From: Deltaproteobacteria bacterium
Lineage (GTDB): Bacteria > Myxococcota_A > Polyangia > JAAYKL01
Direction of reading: 5' to 3'
DNA length: 13,811 nt
Assembly (NCBI GenBank): GCA_011389755.1
Contig: JAABTR010000223.1
Location: forward strand, 1 to 13,811
Position 1 is the first letter of the stretch; each line of letters starts with the position of its first letter. Below, piece after piece: positions 11,928-13,811 of this stretch. Made by a program: the position numbers and the translations under genes. Below the pieces are notes generated by a model that saw nothing but the letters and a program-made list of their open reading frames with translations, had not been told where the DNA came from and made no database searches.

Positions 11928-13811
11928 TTACTTGGGCGGGTCGACCCGCGCGAGCTCATGCAACGTCAAAAAGGCCAACATGCACGAGACGGTCGCCTCT
12001 GTCCCTTGATTGTCGTTGAGCCCCCGGGCGGTCAGGCCGTCGTGACAGCCGGCGGTGCTAAAGTCGTAAAGCGGCTCGCTGCGGGCATTTGCCCCCAGAA
12101 ACCAATCCACAGCGAGACGTATCGGCCTGAGCAGCGCCCGATCCCGGGTTCGCTCCAGCTGCGCACCGAGCGCCTCGATGAACGCGGACGCTGTGCTTGG
12201 ATATTCGTCTCCATCACCCCGCCGGCTCGGGTGTTCGAACGCGCGTCCGTCTCCGGTCAGCTCCCGAGCCAGCGCCGCCGCTTTTTCAGTGGTCGCTACG
12301 TGCGTGCTTTCCCGGTCGCCGCGCAAACTGACATTGAGAGCCTGAACCACCACCGGCCAATCCGCCGATTCCCAACCCATGGGCCAATCGCCCTGCTCGA
12401 CAGTACGTCGGCAGATAGCCGCATGTCTCTCGAGATAGCGCTTGACGTCAGAAGCCCCGGGAAACTTCAAGAGGTAGTCGCTGCACCCCAGCACAGCGTA
12501 AGCACTCCCCCGGGCCGAACGAAGCTCGTAATGTGGAACAAAACGCGCAAAGAGCTCGTTGGCCGCTCTCTGCACGAGCGGCGGCCCATGGCTCAGGGTG
12601 TATCCCAGCGACCAGATCATCTTGCCGACGCCGTCGTCCGACAACCTGCCCTCGACCTGCCTCGCGTAGGTCATCCGCTCGGCCATTTCGTTTTCGCTCT
12701 TGGCGCCAAGGTACTGCAAAAACCCAAGATATCTCTCGGCCAAGCGCCGAGCCGCGGCGCTCTTGTACACCCCGTGGAATTTCGTGACCGCGACCAGGGC
12801 CCCGGCAACGTCCTCGACCCAATATCCATGGCTCCAATCCGGGGTCGACCAGCGGGCATGCCTCGCGATCCCGGTGTCGTCGCTCATCCGTTCGATGTGT
12901 TCGAGCTTCAAAACGGGGAGCTCGGACGCCGACAACCCGCGATCGAGCGACGAATAATCTGAGCCGCCCACGGTCTTTGCGCCGCTCGTGCGCAGTTCAT
13001 CGAACAATGTGAGGTAATCGTTCGCGACAGCCGGCCAGACCGAGCCGCGCATGTGCAGGTACGCCCTCTTCCTCATGGCATTGAACGCCACCTCGTCGTC
13101 GAACAGCGAGATGATCTCGCGGGCCAGCGATTTGGAGTCTTCGGGAGGGACGAGCCTGCCTCGGCCGTCACCGAGCAGCTCCTCGGCATGCCAGTATGGT
13201 GTCGACACGACCGCCTTGCCCGCTCCCATGGCGTAGGTGAGCACGCCGCTCGTTATCTGGTCCAAATTGAGATACGGCGTGACGAAGATGTCAGTGGCGC
13301 CGAGGTACTCGAGGAGCTCGTCGGTTTCGACAAAGCGCGGATGAAACAAGACGTGGTTCTCCACGCCCAGCTCCCGGGCCCGTCTCTGGAGACTCAAACG
13401 ATAGGACTCGCCCTCTGCCCTCAACACCCCCGGATGGGTGGCCCCCAGGACGAGATAGGTCACGTTGGGGTATTTCTCGATCACGCGGGGCAGCGCGTCG
13501 ACCACGTACTCGATACCTTTGTTGCGGCTCAACAGACCGAAGGTCGATAGGACGCGTCTGCCCTCGACTCCAAATTTATCCTTGAAATAGCTGGGATCGA
13601 CAAATGGCATATCGTGGATTCCGTGGGGTATGAGCGCGATGCGCTCGTGCCCCACGCCGTAGACCTCCCGGAGTATCTGCAGCGCCTTCCGCGTCATGAC
13701 GACGATCTTGTTGGCCCGCCCGAGGATCTCCTTGAAGACCTCCGCCTGCTCGGGCAGCGGCTCTCGCAGCACCGTGTGACAGGTCACCGCGACCGGGCGA
13801 TGCAGCTCCCG
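11928..13811 (-). CDS. Glycosyltransferase (GT4-type) fused to a C-terminal (alpha/alpha) toroid glycosidase-like domain, 5' end beyond the right edge
   Basis: The visible part has 627 residues; the frame is open through base 13811 (REL HRPVAVTCHTVL), so roughly the first 90-120 residues of the N-terminal Rossmann domain are missing. A GTG at 13787 lies inside the domain and is not the start. The nucleotide-sugar half shows IALIPHGI, STFGLLSRNKGIEYVVDAL, and GVLTYAMGAGKAVVSTPYWH followed by AEELL, which holds the family Glu. After about base 12935 a second domain begins with LPVLKLEHIERMSDDTGI and GYWVEDVAGAL, resembling the D-D-T-G-I...H-A...G-Y-x-x-D-D-N-A-R-A-L pattern of toroid domains fused to such transferases, and ends with GLNDNQGTEATVSCMLAFL. 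In relatives the acidic pair is usually DD; here it is ED, and the next residues differ. A role in polysaccharide or glycan synthesis is likely; the sugar and acceptor are unknown. Confidence 0.88.
   Translation of the reverse strand, partial: RELHRPVAVTCHTVLREPLPEQAEVFKEILGRANKIVVMTRKALQILREVYGVGHERIALIPHGIHDMPFVDPSYFKDKFGVEGRRVLSTFGLLSRNKGIEYVVDALPRVIEKYPNVTYLVLGATHPGVLRAEGESYRLSLQRRARELGVENHVLFHPRFVETDELLEYLGATDIFVTPYLNLDQITSGVLTYAMGAGKAVVSTPYWHAEELLGDGRGRLVPPEDSKSLAREIISLFDDEVAFNAMRKRAYLHMRGSVWPAVANDYLTLFDELRTSGAKTVGGSDYSSLDRGLSASELPVLKLEHIERMSDDTGIARHARWSTPDWSHGYWVEDVAGALVAVTKFHGVYKSAAARRLAERYLGFLQYLGAKSENEMAERMTYARQVEGRLSDDGVGKMIWSLGYTLSHGPPLVQRAANELFARFVPHYELRSARGSAYAVLGCSDYLLKFPGASDVKRYLERHAAICRRTVEQGDWPMGWESADWPVVVQALNVSLRGDRESTHVATTEKAAALARELTGDGRAFEHPSRRGDGDEYPSTASAFIEALGAQLERTRDRALLRPIRLAVDWFLGANARSEPLYDFSTAGCHDGLTARGLNDNQGTEATVSCMLAFLTLHELARVDPPK

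Overview
The window is about 13.8 kb of fairly GC-rich bacterial DNA, densely coded on both strands. It looks like a chromosomal segment of a Gram-negative delta-type proteobacterium, most likely Myxococcota or a relative. The clues are a secreted protein with four Cys/Asp-rich D-G-x-D-N-D-G-D-G repeats (MopE-like, very common in Myxococcota) joined to a predicted outer-membrane beta-barrel, an MlaE/MlaF-type lipid transport pair, and a PAS-HisKA-HATPase-REC hybrid kinase. No tRNA, rRNA, CRISPR array, transposase or integrase was seen. The taxonomic call is inference only.

Layout, left to right: (1) Positions 1-2055, minus strand: a hybrid histidine kinase followed by a single-domain response regulator cut by the left edge; the two receiver domains look like relatives. 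(2) 2261-3782, plus strand: a saccharopine/lysine-6-dehydrogenase-like NAD(P) oxidoreductase, tightly coupled to a 124-residue protein that reads as a receiver domain without its phosphorylation residues. (3) 3779-5298, minus strand: an mlaF-mlaE ABC importer/lipid-transfer pair with no MCE (MlaD) gene in the window. The ATPase keeps Walker A and the LSGGQ signature but lacks the Walker B catalytic Glu and the H-loop His. (4) 5480-8227, plus strand, divergent from mlaFE: a 915-residue protein with five membrane segments, a Pro/Glu linker, an LtaS/YejM-like sulfatase-fold domain and a glycerophosphodiesterase-like domain. In both enzyme-like domains the expected catalytic and metal residues are mostly replaced. 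(5) 8276-11792, minus strand: the MopE-like barrel protein, a VanW-family membrane protein and queF (queuosine biosynthesis), in that left-to-right order and each probably with its own promoter. (6) 11928-13811, minus strand: a glycosyltransferase fused to an (alpha/alpha) toroid glycosidase-like domain, cut by the right edge.

The most striking feature is the middle of the window. Between 3.4 and 8.2 kb, three neighbouring genes (receiver, ABC ATPase, sulfatase/GDPD fusion) each keep a recognisable fold but have lost catalytic residues, while the adjacent permease and dehydrogenase look intact. The envelope theme (MlaFE, YejM-like protein, VanW, outer-membrane barrel, glycosyltransferase) suggests that some of these may be regulatory or lipid-sensing proteins rather than enzymes, but a functional link between them is inference from position. 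No intergenic stretch exceeds about 205 bases.
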